Shown in pieces: positions 1 to 9,665 of a DNA stretch of 64,000 bases; positions within the stretch are counted from its first letter, which is position 1; each line of letters begins with the position of its first letter. The stretch comes from Deroplatys truncata (Eukaryota; Arthropoda; Insecta; Mantodea; Mantidae). The stretch covers positions 61,952,001-62,016,000 of the forward strand of contig CM060989.1 in NCBI GenBank assembly GCA_030765065.1, in the 5' to 3' direction. The notes under the pieces are model-generated. The model saw only the letters and a list, made by a program, of their open reading frames with translations, was not told the origin of the DNA and did not search any database. The position numbers and the translations under genes were made by a program.

Positions 1-164
1 ATGGAATCGCTTTTTTATGCTTGTTTAAATAAGTGCGTTTTATTGCTACAAAGGATGAAAGCAAAGATTAAGGGTGGGTGGAGGGTGTGAAACGTCCAAA
101 GATTATATCTTACAGCGTAGAACAAAGTGGTTCTAAAATTAAAAGCAATAACTTAAGAGGTTGG

Positions 165-330
165 TTGGCTTCGAAACTCAGTAGGTAGAGAATCTTCCTA
201 CTGTGCCAACGGTCTCGGGTTCGATTCCGGGCTGGGGGTGGGAAGTTTTCTCTAGTCAAGATTATTAACTATCCTCCCCAGAGTCTGGTATATGAATAAG
301 AGTGTGAATGTGTGTGTGTGTAATCTAATG
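165..330 (+). repeat. tRNA-derived SINE head, family S5
   Basis: A tRNA-like segment carries an A-box-like stretch near 184-196 (aactcagtaggtagag) and a good B box near 218-231 (GGTTCGATTCC). It is followed by unrelated sequence and a short TG-rich run at 301-322. No cloverleaf with a paired acceptor stem is apparent, so this is read as a tRNA-derived retroposon head rather than a tRNA gene. Only one copy was seen in the window. Confidence 0.45.
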
Positions 331-477
331 TATAAATCGCAAAGAAAAACCAGATATCCAATCACAACTGTATACGTCTTAACACCATTTTCGATAGGTA
401 GCATATTCCAAAAGTAAAAGCCGCCGATATGACCATTGCTATTAAAGGCGAGTATAAATGGAACAAATAAAACAAAT

Positions 478-1362
478 ATCATGTGATACACTCACATGAC
501 TTTCTCTACTCTTGTACAAACTATTTTTACAAACGCTTATTCTCCATCTACTTCATGTTAATCGAGATAAACATTTGCAGAAACTTATTGCTAATTTTCT
601 TGTAGATGCAAGGGGAATATGGCAGGCTTTAAGCGATAGTAAAATCTTTCAAGAGCTGGTTGTTATGTGGAGCATTCCATTCTCTTTGCATAACGAACTC
701 TCAATTGCGAAAAAGTATAATTGCTGGAAAATTCAGCCTCTAGTTCCCGAGGTCGCGGGTTCAAACCCGGCGGAGGGTGTAGGATTTTTTCTGGCGTAAA
801 AATCTCTAGCATGGCTTCCTTCGGAAGAGAAGTAAAGAATTTACGGCACATAAAAGAACCTCAAGCCTGATAAAGAGGCCTCTGAGCAAAATTACCGGTC
901 TTTCACGCCCAATATAGAATGGGACGCTAAGGACCACAGTAGTTAAAGAGCGTCCACAAATAAAACTCAATTTAATTTAATTCAAACAATAATAATGAAA
1001 TGGTTCGCTCCACAAAAAATGTATATGACGTTAATTGTGTGTTTTAATGAGATCTACATTTTTTGTGTAGTAAACTTTTGTTTATCTCTTACGATTTACC
1101 AGTTATGCGAGTCATTCAGAATGAAGAGAGCTTTTTGGGACATTCCCAGAATAGATATAAATTTTTGCAATGAAAATATCTTTAACGTATGATATTTTAA
1201 TCAAAATCGCTAGCCGTTTTTGAGAAAATCAAAATTTTCGAAAAATAATCCATGTAAAGAGTAGTCTGGAGTGTAGGGATTTTCTTGAAAATCTTCGCGT
1301 CGTATCCTTGGAAGATAGTAAACTAAAGTACCAAGTTTGGTATTTACCCGACGTTTCGTTTT
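478..1362 (+). mobile_element. RepA copy 1, interrupted by a SINE
   Basis: Starts with the RepA 5' signature (TGTGATACACTCACATGACT, then TTCTCTACTC) and follows the RepA consensus to about 735. After a SINE insertion it resumes near 976 and runs to about 1362, where it is cut off before the microsatellite and 3' hairpin. It lies in the flank or intron upstream of the kinase exon. Confidence 0.75.
736..975 (+). mobile_element. tRNA-derived SINE, family S1, 5' truncated
   Basis: Contains the family's B box (GGTTCAAACCC near 759-769), the middle block ending in the text-like core CACGCCCAATATAGAATGGG near 906, and the A-rich end ATAAAACTC. Two more copies are at 23489-23753 (plus) and 36373-36661 (minus). 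The tRNA-like 5' end seen in the other two copies is missing. It interrupts RepA copy 1, so it is younger than that copy. AATTCA on both sides may be a short target duplication, but this is weak. Confidence 0.75.
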
Positions 1363-1876
1363 TTGTAATACACCGGGGTGAGGCCGAGAGGTTTGCATCT
1401 AAAATATTAAATTTAGTTACCCCGACATAAACATTGGGGGACGTAGACTTAGAAGCACACAAAAAGATACCAAGAACTTGCTGCACAACTTAAAGCGGTA
1501 GTGGGGTATTTATAAATAATACATATAAATTCACATTTAACTCTGGTTTATTATAATTAATAAGGTGCTCTGTATTGTACACAAAAGGTTACAGGCAAAC
1601 ACTGGGGGAGATGACCCACGCACACACACGAAACACACACTCCTATATACAAACTACACACTCAGAAGACCTACTCTAGACTGACTCTACTCAAGACCCA
1701 CGCTATCAGACAAAGAGGCTCTTCCCTCAACCTGCCTTCAACCCCCTTGACTAGGAATTGGGGGGAAGTATGCCGCGTCGAACAAGAATTCAAATTAAAA
1801 ACGAAATAATTAGTTCAACAATATCAATATACACAGCAATAATGAGTCCGACCCGACAATGCACACATATACGCTA
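1363..1876. repeat. Unassigned insert, possibly LTR-retroelement derived
   Basis: About 515 bp unlike anything else in the window, lying between two copies of the same RepA segment. On the plus strand a stretch at 1414-1431 matches, with several differences, a primer-binding site for tRNA-Trp (family pattern TGGTGACCCCGACGTGAA). The minus strand has a TATA-like run and AATAAACC as an LTR would. Neither reading is secure, and no protein frame is present. It could equally be unrelated low-copy DNA. Confidence 0.25.
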
Positions 1877-2121
1877 TAATATTTAATCAAAAGCGTTAGC
1901 CATTTTTGAGTAAACCAAAATTTTCGAAATATGTTCCATGTAAAGGATAGTCTGGGGAGGGAGGATTTTCTTGAAAATCTTCGTGTTGCATACTTGGAAG
2001 ATAGTAAACTCAAGTACCAAGTTTGGTATTTACCCGACTTTTCGTTTTTGTGTTATGCTGTTCACAGACTGACAGACACATGTTTCCAAAAATGCTTTGC
2101 TATACGTAGTAAAGAAAGAAT
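1877..2121 (+). mobile_element. RepA copy 2, 3' part
   Basis: Covers the RepA segment from TTTAATCAAAA through the shortened CA/GACA microsatellite (2065-2085) to the terminal TATACGTAGTAAAGAAAG. Its first 165 bp are a near copy of 1197-1362 and share variants that other RepA copies lack. It ends about 40 bp upstream of the kinase splice acceptor. Confidence 0.75.
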
Positions 2122-2149
2122 AACTTAGGTATGGTCACACGAAAACTGA

Positions 2150-2173
2150 TTTGTTTGTGTTTTGTTGTTTCAG
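2150..2173 (+). promoter_or_regulatory. 3' splice site (acceptor) of the kinase exon
   Basis: A T/G-rich tract (TTTGTTTGTGTTTTGTTGTT) ends in TTTCAG at 2168-2173, immediately before AAAATGAAGCAG. This is a good insect acceptor. It puts the exon start at 2174 and the first ATG at 2177, so the reading frame extension upstream of 2174 (through TTG TTG TTT CAG) is intron and not protein. Confidence 0.75.
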
Positions 2174-2176
2174 AAA

Positions 2177-3301
2177 ATGAAGCAGCGCAAGAAGCCCACG
2201 GAGAGCATACACACCATCCCAAGGCTGACCTTACCTAAGCTGAACATTTCCAGCGAATATGAACTCACCAGGACGCTAGCGGAGGGCAGCTTCGCTAGAG
2301 TTTTCCTAGCCAGACACCGTAGAACCAACACCAGGGTGGTCCTCAAGGCAATTCACATGGAGCTCACAACAGAAACGGAATTCCTAAGAGAGTACCACTA
2401 TAGTTACCACTTGAGCCCACATCCCAACATTCTCTCGGTCTACCCCGTGGCCTTTGCCAGTCAGGGCTGCTATGTGTTCGCACAGGAATATGCACCGCTG
2501 GGAGACCTTGCGGGGGCAGTGGTTATCGGGGGCCTGCCTGAACCTCAAGTGAAGAAAATCGCCCAGCAACTCTCCTCAGCGTTAGGCTTCCTTCATTCGC
2601 TGAAGCTCGTCCATAGAGACCTCAAGTTGGAAAACGTGCTTATTTTCGCCGAGGACATGTCCTTAATTAAACTATGTGACTTTGGTGCTACAGTCTCTGA
2701 AGGCACGCTTGTGACCCGACATCGGTGTACCTGGCAATCATTCCTACCACCAGAGGTTGTCGAACTTGTTCCCAATGAACGGTATGAGTGTCGCCTCGCC
2801 TCCGATGCCTGGCAACTGGGTATAACTATATTCGTTTGCATGACAGGCTGTCCACCTTGGCAGATGGCAGACATATCCGACGTGGCCTATCACAGATTCC
2901 TGAGGTGGCATAAACGGAAAACGACAGTGGTTCCAGCGCAATTTCATCTCTTCACAACCCGTTTCATACGTCTCTTGAGGCGACTACTAGAGTGTAAACC
3001 CGAGAAAAGAGCATCTGTTTCAGAGGTTAACAAATATCTCAAGGACGACTGGGTTGATCGTAAGCATTCCTCAGCAAAGACCTCTGCAATAGGTGCAGGT
3101 TCTAGCGCAGCTCTCTCTAGGAAGGGCTCCTTAAACCTGTATATAAACCATGACGACGGTACGGCAGAAGAGAAAAAGTCTCGACTCAAGAAGCTCATGA
3201 GTGCTTATGGTCTGGAAACCACGATAGACCAGAAGACAATTAGTCGGAGGGTATGGGAGTGGATACTATCGTGTGATAATCAGACTATTCCCATCGTATG
3301 A
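2177..3301 (+). CDS. SBK-family serine/threonine protein kinase, single coding exon in the window
   Basis: A 374-residue kinase that transfers phosphate from ATP to Ser/Thr of protein substrates. Visible elements are a glycine loop LAEGSFARV (34-42), the ATP lysine K57 in VVLKAI, the likely helix-C glutamate E72, CYVFAQEYAPLGDL (98-111), catalytic HRDLKLEN (146-153), DFG (168-170), PPE replacing APE (191-193), and D210/W212/G215 of the DxWxxG motif. The CYVFAQEYAP(L/A)GDL block and the FPW/CPPW region are hallmarks of vertebrate SBK1 and its insect relatives (Drosophila meng-po type); this is from family knowledge. Only the middle glycine of GxGxxG remains, with Ala at the first and third positions. 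A basic, Ser-rich linker and a conserved-looking tail (RRVWEWILSCD, 358-368) follow the kinase domain. The start is the first ATG after the splice acceptor, with A at -3. Upstream exons, coding or 5' UTR, would lie outside the window or in the repeat-rich flank. The frame is intact, and the codon use and lack of repeats mark a functional host gene. Its substrate is unknown. Confidence 0.93.
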   Translation: MKQRKKPTESIHTIPRLTLPKLNISSEYELTRTLAEGSFARVFLARHRRTNTRVVLKAIHMELTTETEFLREYHYSYHLSPHPNILSVYPVAFASQGCYVFAQEYAPLGDLAGAVVIGGLPEPQVKKIAQQLSSALGFLHSLKLVHRDLKLENVLIFAEDMSLIKLCDFGATVSEGTLVTRHRCTWQSFLPPEVVELVPNERYECRLASDAWQLGITIFVCMTGCPPWQMADISDVAYHRFLRWHKRKTTVVPAQFHLFTTRFIRLLRRLLECKPEKRASVSEVNKYLKDDWVDRKHSSAKTSAIGAGSSAALSRKGSLNLYINHDDGTAEEKKSRLKKLMSAYGLETTIDQKTISRRVWEWILSCDNQTIPIV

Positions 3302-3422
3302 GATACTTTGTCAGACCAGCATGGTTCTGAGGATCCTCTTATACAAAGACCTTGTTATATCGAAAACGAATCAGACAACAGTGTATCACAGACTTTGACA
3401 TTTCCTTCCAAGTGCAAAGATG

Positions 3423-3428
3423 AATAAA
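3423..3428 (+). terminator. PolyA signal of the kinase gene
   Basis: AATAAA lies 122 bp after the stop codon in otherwise non-repetitive 3' UTR-like DNA. It is the nearest canonical polyadenylation hexamer downstream of the kinase exon. Confidence 0.55.
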
Positions 3429-3534
3429 AAGGACAAAGTGGAATTCATCCTCCTAAATTAGGTATCTATGTTCCAAATATTGCTAGGCTTGAGAGAAGAC
3501 TTCAAATTAATTTTCGTTACTTCAAGATTCTATT

Positions 3535-4023
3535 TTAAGAGGGTACCGAGGTGATATTTTAACCATTTTGGTACAAAAAACGCATCATGCTTCAAACTGC
3601 ATATATGCGAAGTTTTAATCCCCTAATGCGGATGTAGCATTTTTAAAGCGCTGCGCCGTTTAAATTTCTCTCTGTCCTGATAAATGATGAGTCATTTTCT
3701 CAAGTTGTCAACCCCCCCCCGTATTCAAAACCCACAAAAATACAGCTAGATACCTGAAAGTTTTCCTCAATGCACTTCCGAATGTACGTAATAAAATTTC
3801 CAATTGCGATTTTGTTATCAGTCATAGCTTTTTTTTAAATAATTAGGTTATTATGTGTGCCATTTTTTTATTTATCACATTTTGCCCTATAATTTTTTTT
3901 AAATAAAAGCTATCCAGTATATGAAAATTTCCATCGACAACTTGTTACAAAGATATTAATAAATGTAACAAACATACAATTGCATACTGCAGTGAAATTT
4001 TTAACACCTCGGTGACCCCTTAA
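3535..4023. mobile_element. TTAA-flanked MITE, piggyBac-like
   Basis: TTAA at 3535-3538 and 4020-4023 brackets about 480 bp. The ends are inverted: GAGGGTACCGAGGTG on the left, and the complement of the right end reads GGGGTCACCGAGGTG. TTAA target duplications are the established signature of piggyBac-type transposition. There is no coding capacity. The element lies just downstream of the kinase polyA signal. Confidence 0.65.
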
Positions 4024-4652
4024 GCTGGCAAGTTTATCTTCATAACGAAAATGAAATGTAAACTCTAGATGTGCTTTTGTTTCTTTTTGGATGCGTTCGT
4101 TTTGCTTTGTGTCTATTTGTGTGAAAATGAAGTAATGTAATCCCTTCTTGTTCCATTTTACTGTTTTTCATACGAAGAGAATTTAGAACCATGTTTCGTC
4201 GGGTCTCTTTAGCATGAAAAAACACGTAAACAAAAGCAGAATACACAACATTTACCGTCCTCCTTCTGTATACATGCTCATTGTGGAGCCTGCTAACGTA
4301 ACTGATAAACCAAGAGGGGATGGCATTAATGTAGCCGATAGTACTCCGAAAACAACGCACTGCCGCTTGAAATGCGAGTTTAAATTGTATGTTTAAGAGC
4401 TTAAAATAAGTTAAAATATATCAGATATGATTGATAAAATACATATTTTCGGGCATATTATATGAAGAGCATCCTAAAATTTACAGTTTTTAGGATTATT
4501 TTCATAACAATAAATCTCATCAATGCTACGCATTATTTCTGCTGCAAAATGAACGCATCTGAAATTTAACTTTACACGTATACCTAATATCTTGTCTTGC
4601 TGTTCTTCTAATACTTATTTATAGCTAGAGCTAGAATAGGAATTCTTATATA

Positions 4653-5290
4653 TGGGCTAATCCAGAAATTAAGGACCGTTTGCGCATTCTCGATGCGCAG
4701 ATTGCTATCCGGCTTTTATCAGGGTCTAATGGTTTCACAAGTTGTTATTGTGCATTCTGTGATTGTTCAAAATGAGCTGTGTGATTGTGAGGTATGAAAT
4801 TCTATTTTTGGAGCTCGGAAGTTGAACCCTGTAGGAATGTACTGTCAACTAAAGAAAGTGTTTGGTGATAGAGTAATGAAAGAGAAATGTGTGAGGAAGT
4901 GGTATGGAATTTCCAACAATACATGAACAAATGTGCATAATGAAACTCGACCCGGACGCCCATCACGGATCACAGATGATCTGAAAAATCAAGTGAACAA
5001 AATCATGCAGGACAGACACGTAACCCTAGACGAGCTACTAATTTATTTCCCAAACATTTCTTGTTCTCTGCTTGGTGAAATTGTGTTCGCACATCTTGGC
5101 TTAATGATCTGGCGGCAGCCGATTACAGCATGGGATTACAGCCCATAGAATGATGCGTCAAACGCTTAAATAATGGAGGTGTTTATGCAAAGAAATAAAG
5201 TAACCTTCAAATTTTAAATGACTGTTTTTAATAAAATATTGTTTTTAGTTTATTAAAGCCATGCGGTCGTTACTTCCTGGATTACCCTCG
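4653..5290 (+). mobile_element. Internally deleted mariner element
   Basis: Inverted ends can be matched: left TGGGCTAATCCAGAAATTAA, right (complement) CGAGGGTAATCCAGGAAGTA, both continuing to a shared GACCG. TA dinucleotides lie at both sides. At about 640 bp it is half the length of a complete mariner. It keeps the transposase N-terminal part and the last codons only. Confidence 0.75.
4790..5215 (+). pseudogene. Mariner transposase remnant
   Basis: The reading around 4815-5090 gives helix-turn-helix mariner motifs: CVRKWYG, then an in-frame stop, then TNVHNETRPGRPSRITDDLKN and further HTH-2 sequence. The catalytic DD34D core is absent. Sequence near 5155-5185 corresponds to the family's terminal YDKCLNNGGxYVxK block, so the middle is deleted. 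The same subfamily occurs, also deleted, at 59185-59928. Confidence 0.7.
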
Positions 5291-5601
5291 TAATTCACTT
5301 CTAAAACTGTCTACTTTCCTAATTTCTGGCCAGTAGCTGTTTAAACTTGAAATATAATTCAATGTTTACTGTAACTGTAAGAGGTGCTACAGGAATAATG
5401 TGATATGTGTATTCCTTAAAGATGAAACCATCATTTGAGGACTGATTCAGTTTCAAATGATGAATATTCAGAACTTATAGAAAACCTTACCTAAATATAT
5501 TTTTTAAAATATAAAACAATTTCATTAATACTATAACGACTTTAGAATAGATGTTGGTAATTGTTTAGCTCTTACACAACAAACCCTATTAGTGTTCCTT
5601 A

Positions 5602-6772
5602 GTTCCAGTTTCACCAACCGATGTTAAAAATGCTCTAACATCTAGTTTGTTAATAAGGTGTACAAAGTTTAACATAAGGTTAAAACTTTTGCGTTTCATC
5701 AAGCTTTTACAGCAAATTGTTAGCTAACATTTTGTTAACGGCAAAGAGAACTGCGAACGCTAGCTTTCGAGAAGGTGGTGGCCGAACTTCATTGCTTCTG
5801 AACGTACTCCGATGCACGTTTGTCTGCGTATCGCCGCGCTCTCTGTGTCAATAGCCGACAACTATTTACATTCATGGCAATGTCCATGTGATTTTCCCGG
5901 TTGTTTGAGGTTAGAATCACGATGTAAACTGAAATAAACGTTTCACCGTTTGAAACTCGTTAATTAACATCTGATTAATAAGTATAGACGTACAGTCAAA
6001 TGCGAAAAAGCCGACAGTCTTACATTAAAGGATAAGAATGCAGCCTGGGACAAAATCCACGAGTAATTTAATTGGAATGAACGTGTTTCTCTGAAGTCCA
6101 GTAAGCAACTATGGCACTTTTATGCTAACAAAGTGCTGCACCAGAAATGTTAGCTGCGAAGAGCGTTTAAGATAGTTTAAAACTGGTGGTGGACACTGCA
6201 TTGATACTAATGTGGACAAAAATGTGTTATTGTTGATTAACCAAGCAGACTCGAAAAAATAGTTTGCTTCTTGAAGCAATTGCTTTGAAAACCTTCCGGA
6301 TAAACCCACAAACGGTAGTTTTGGAAATACCAACCTTATCATTAGTAAATGAAAAATGTTAGTAGCATAAAATCTAAGTACCTAATTAACATTCTTCTAT
6401 TGGTAGTATTCTAACCTCTCGTATTTACCATAAAACCATGACTCCTTGGACAGTCTATATTGCTTTTAAAATTCCTCCATTTGCAGGGTTTCAAATTTAT
6501 TATGACGTACGACTACTCTTCTATTAGGAATGACATTCAAAAATGACAGTTGTAGCAAACTCGCAACAACAGCTTGATTTGCGGCAGCCATTTTCCAGTT
6601 TCTAACATTTGTTAAACGCCTTAACACAGGGATATGGGGATGTTAACTTAACACCGACTTTAACACATTGTTAAACTTAACATTGCTTGATGAAACAGAA
6701 TTTGTGTTGACTTCATCGTTAAATCAGTTTAACATTGTGTTAAAATTTAGCATCTGTTGGTGAAACCGGCCC
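5602..6772. mobile_element. TTA-flanked long inverted-repeat element, PIF/Harbinger-like
   Basis: The outer ends align as GTTCCAGTTTCACC (left) and the complement of the right end GGGCCGGTTTCACC, flanked by TTA at 5599-5601 and 6773-6775. Similarity between the arms continues for roughly 100 bp or more (TTTCATCAAGC, GTTAACATT and similar blocks on both sides). TTA/TAA duplications plus GGGCC-type ends are typical of PIF/Harbinger elements. No transposase is seen, so it would be non-autonomous. A longer 8-base direct repeat, TTAGTGTT (5589-5596, 6773-6780), is also present and leaves a hAT or P-type alternative open. Confidence 0.6.
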
Positions 6773-6780
6773 TTAGTGTT

Positions 6781-8740
6781 TTAAAAAACAGAAATGAATT
6801 GTAAATGGATATACTTCTGGAATTATAAAAGTTTTACATTGTAACAAATGGTGTAGTCATGAAGTGTTGTTCTTTGACAGAAATCATTGTGCTGAAAATC
6901 TGCCCAAAATTTCTATAGCGAACGTTTTAGTCAATTAATGTATCTACATACGTGGTTTCATTTTAAAGTACAACATAAATTAGATGGTCCAGAATAGCTG
7001 TGCCGGTACATTCAGGTACAAAGTTTTGTCTGTTTATAAGGTACTAGTTACCGGATATCGTGACAAATTAAAAATCTGACGTTACATTCACGACTCTATC
7101 TACTATGGTAGAGCATAAACCAGTTCCAACGCAGAACTGACCGCGCGGTTATACTTCAGTATGATATCTCTAATTGTGATATGGCAAACCTTTTTACCTG
7201 TATGTATGCCTCCACTGAGCACGATTTATCTGGGCCAGTTGGTGTGCAACAGGTTAAAGTACTAGGAACGAATCTCTTAACTTGACATTTAAGTTCCATA
7301 AACCTGTTGTAGAGGAATTATTTTTGTCCAGATGTGTATATACTATGAAAGAGAAAGCAGAAATTTCAAGTTTAATACATCAAAATAACTGTTTATAAAA
7401 AGCAGAAGTTGTTGGAATATCGGATTAAGTGTATTCACAAACTTCTGATAAGGAGCATTTGCGAAATACCTGATGCATATTTATTTAAAAAAGAAACCTC
7501 CTCAGTATTTTTAATGAAAGTATATAGAAATTAACTTCACTAGTTTATTATTGGATCAGCATAAGCCTTCGCGAACGCTCCTGAAAAGTAAAATAAAGTA
7601 AGCTTTCTTTAAATCTAAATTTAACCTTTCAAAATTCTGGCTACAAATAATTAATGGTGTCTGAAAAACCTAAACGCACTTCTGTAAATTTTGAAATTAT
7701 AATAATAACCATGGGAGATTTCAAACTCAGTGCCTAAATGATATTTTTAGATCTGAAGAAGCCAGGAAGAAAATTATAAAAATCGATAGTAGGGAGATAG
7801 CTAATATCTTAGAAATATGATTTTGTTTCGTATACAGCGGCGTGGGTACAGGTTTTACAGACGTTAGTTATTTCCAGCAAACTTCAGGTGGAAATAAACT
7901 GGCATGCTTTCAAAAACGCCTATATGTTTACGTATGTTTCTTAACCTGCACGTTACAAAACTGTATACTTAGGATTCTTTATCTAGTTGCAAAGCAGGCA
8001 AACTATTACGTTAATTCTCGCAGGAAATTTACTTTTATTCGTGCAGCTTTTGTTTCTATCAGCGGTAAAATGAAATATTACATATTTGCAACTAGAAACG
8101 ATATCCAATGAAATTCCGCAAACAACGAACGTTTGGTTTTTAAATCCTGCGATACGATTTCTTGAAAACAGAGCTAAAGTCACTGGGTACGGAAATTGAG
8201 CATATCATTCATACATTTGTAACATTGCAACATTTTCACGTTAGTAAGGAATACACGGTGAAAAGTCTAAATTGTATAACACTAGATTGATGCATAAGTT
8301 CGTAGCGCTTTGAAACCTATTGAATACAAATCTCGCGTACCGACTAACCGATCATACTGATTGTAGTGCTAATTCTCGGGTTGACTGACGTAGATCATTT
8401 TGCACGAAGGGTCATACTAGCGCGCTTTAAAACGACAAAATCCTTTTTATCCGTGGTTTTGATAGCATTCTCTGCGTAGAACTTTCTATATCAGAAGTGT
8501 TCGTTTAATTCCACAAATAGCGTTAAGTTTCACGAGCACAACATTTAAAATCGGCAAAATATAAACAAAATGAATTAATTCCGTTGTGTTTCTATGCTAA
8601 TAAATAAACAAACACTATAAATGAATGTAACAGCCTAATATTTATTCGAAAATTTTGAAATTCATAGAGAATATTATACTCTTATAGTAACTACACTTGA
8701 TGCTAAACACAATTCTTTTAGGTTCATTAGTTTTAAAACT
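6781..8740. other. No recognised feature
   Basis: AT-rich sequence without a credible gene. The longest frames (for example near 7842-8111) show no recognisable domain, biased composition and no splice context. No inverted-end element was identified. Confidence 0.5.
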
Positions 8741-9665
8741 CTGATGTGTTGCACACGTATGACTTTCTCTACTCTTGTGCAAACTATTTTTACAAACTCT
8801 TATTCTCCATCTATTTCATATTAATCGAGATAAACATTTGCAGAAACGATCTTTTGACATGCAAAGAGAATTACATTTTACACATAGCGACCAGTTCTAA
8901 AAATATTTGACTATTGCTTAAGGCCTACTATGTTCCCCTTGTTTTGTATTTGTAAGGGCAATATAGAAATACAGTAGCCTCTAAGCATAGACATATCTCT
9001 TAACAGCTGGTTGCTATGTGCAGCACCATTCTGTTTGCCACAGATTAATACTCTTTGCATATCCAAGTCAAGAAAATGAATAACGAATCCCCATTTGAGA
9101 AAATAAGTATTGAAAAATTTAAGGGAATAACAAGCAATATCTCGAAAATGGTTCACTCAGCAACAAAAGAACCTACATTTTTTGTGTAGTAAAATTTTGT
9201 CTATCTCTTATGGTTTACCAGTTATGCAAAAGTCGTTCACAATGAAGAATACTTTTGGAGACATTCCCAGAAAATTCGAGATATACATTTTATTTGTCTT
9301 AAAAATATCTTAAACATATGATATTTTAATCAAAATCGTTAGAGCCACTTTTGAGAAAATTAAAATTTTCGAAAAATGTTCCATGTAAAGGGTGATCTGG
9401 GGTGGGGGAATTTTCTTGAAAACCTTGATATCGCATCTCTGGAAGATACTGAATCTAAATACCAAGTTTGGTGTTTATCAGACTGTTCGTTTCTGAGTTA
9501 TGCTGTTCAAAGACACATACACACACACACACACAGATGTTTCCAAAAATGCTTTTTTTTGCTTCAGGGGTCTCAAAACATATATTTCTGGTGAAATCTC
9601 GGTATCAAATTTTTGGGTGGAATGCAATACTTCCCCTACTTACTATACGTAGTAGAGAAAGTAGA
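8741..9665 (+). mobile_element. RepA copy 3, full length
   Basis: The best complete copy. It runs from CTGATGTGTTGCACACGTAT through subterminal ACTTTCTCTACT (about 8762-8773), a long non-coding core, the CA microsatellite at 9512-9537, and the terminal hairpin TACTA-TACG-TAGTA (9642-9655) with AGTAGAGAAAGT closing the 12-bp inverted repeat. No target duplication is evident. Confidence 0.8.

Noticed and set aside
2162-2176. Start of the kinase at 2162 (extra residues MLFQK)
   Set aside because: Those codons are TTG-led and span the splice acceptor TTTCAG at 2168-2173; the ATG at 2177 is the credible start.
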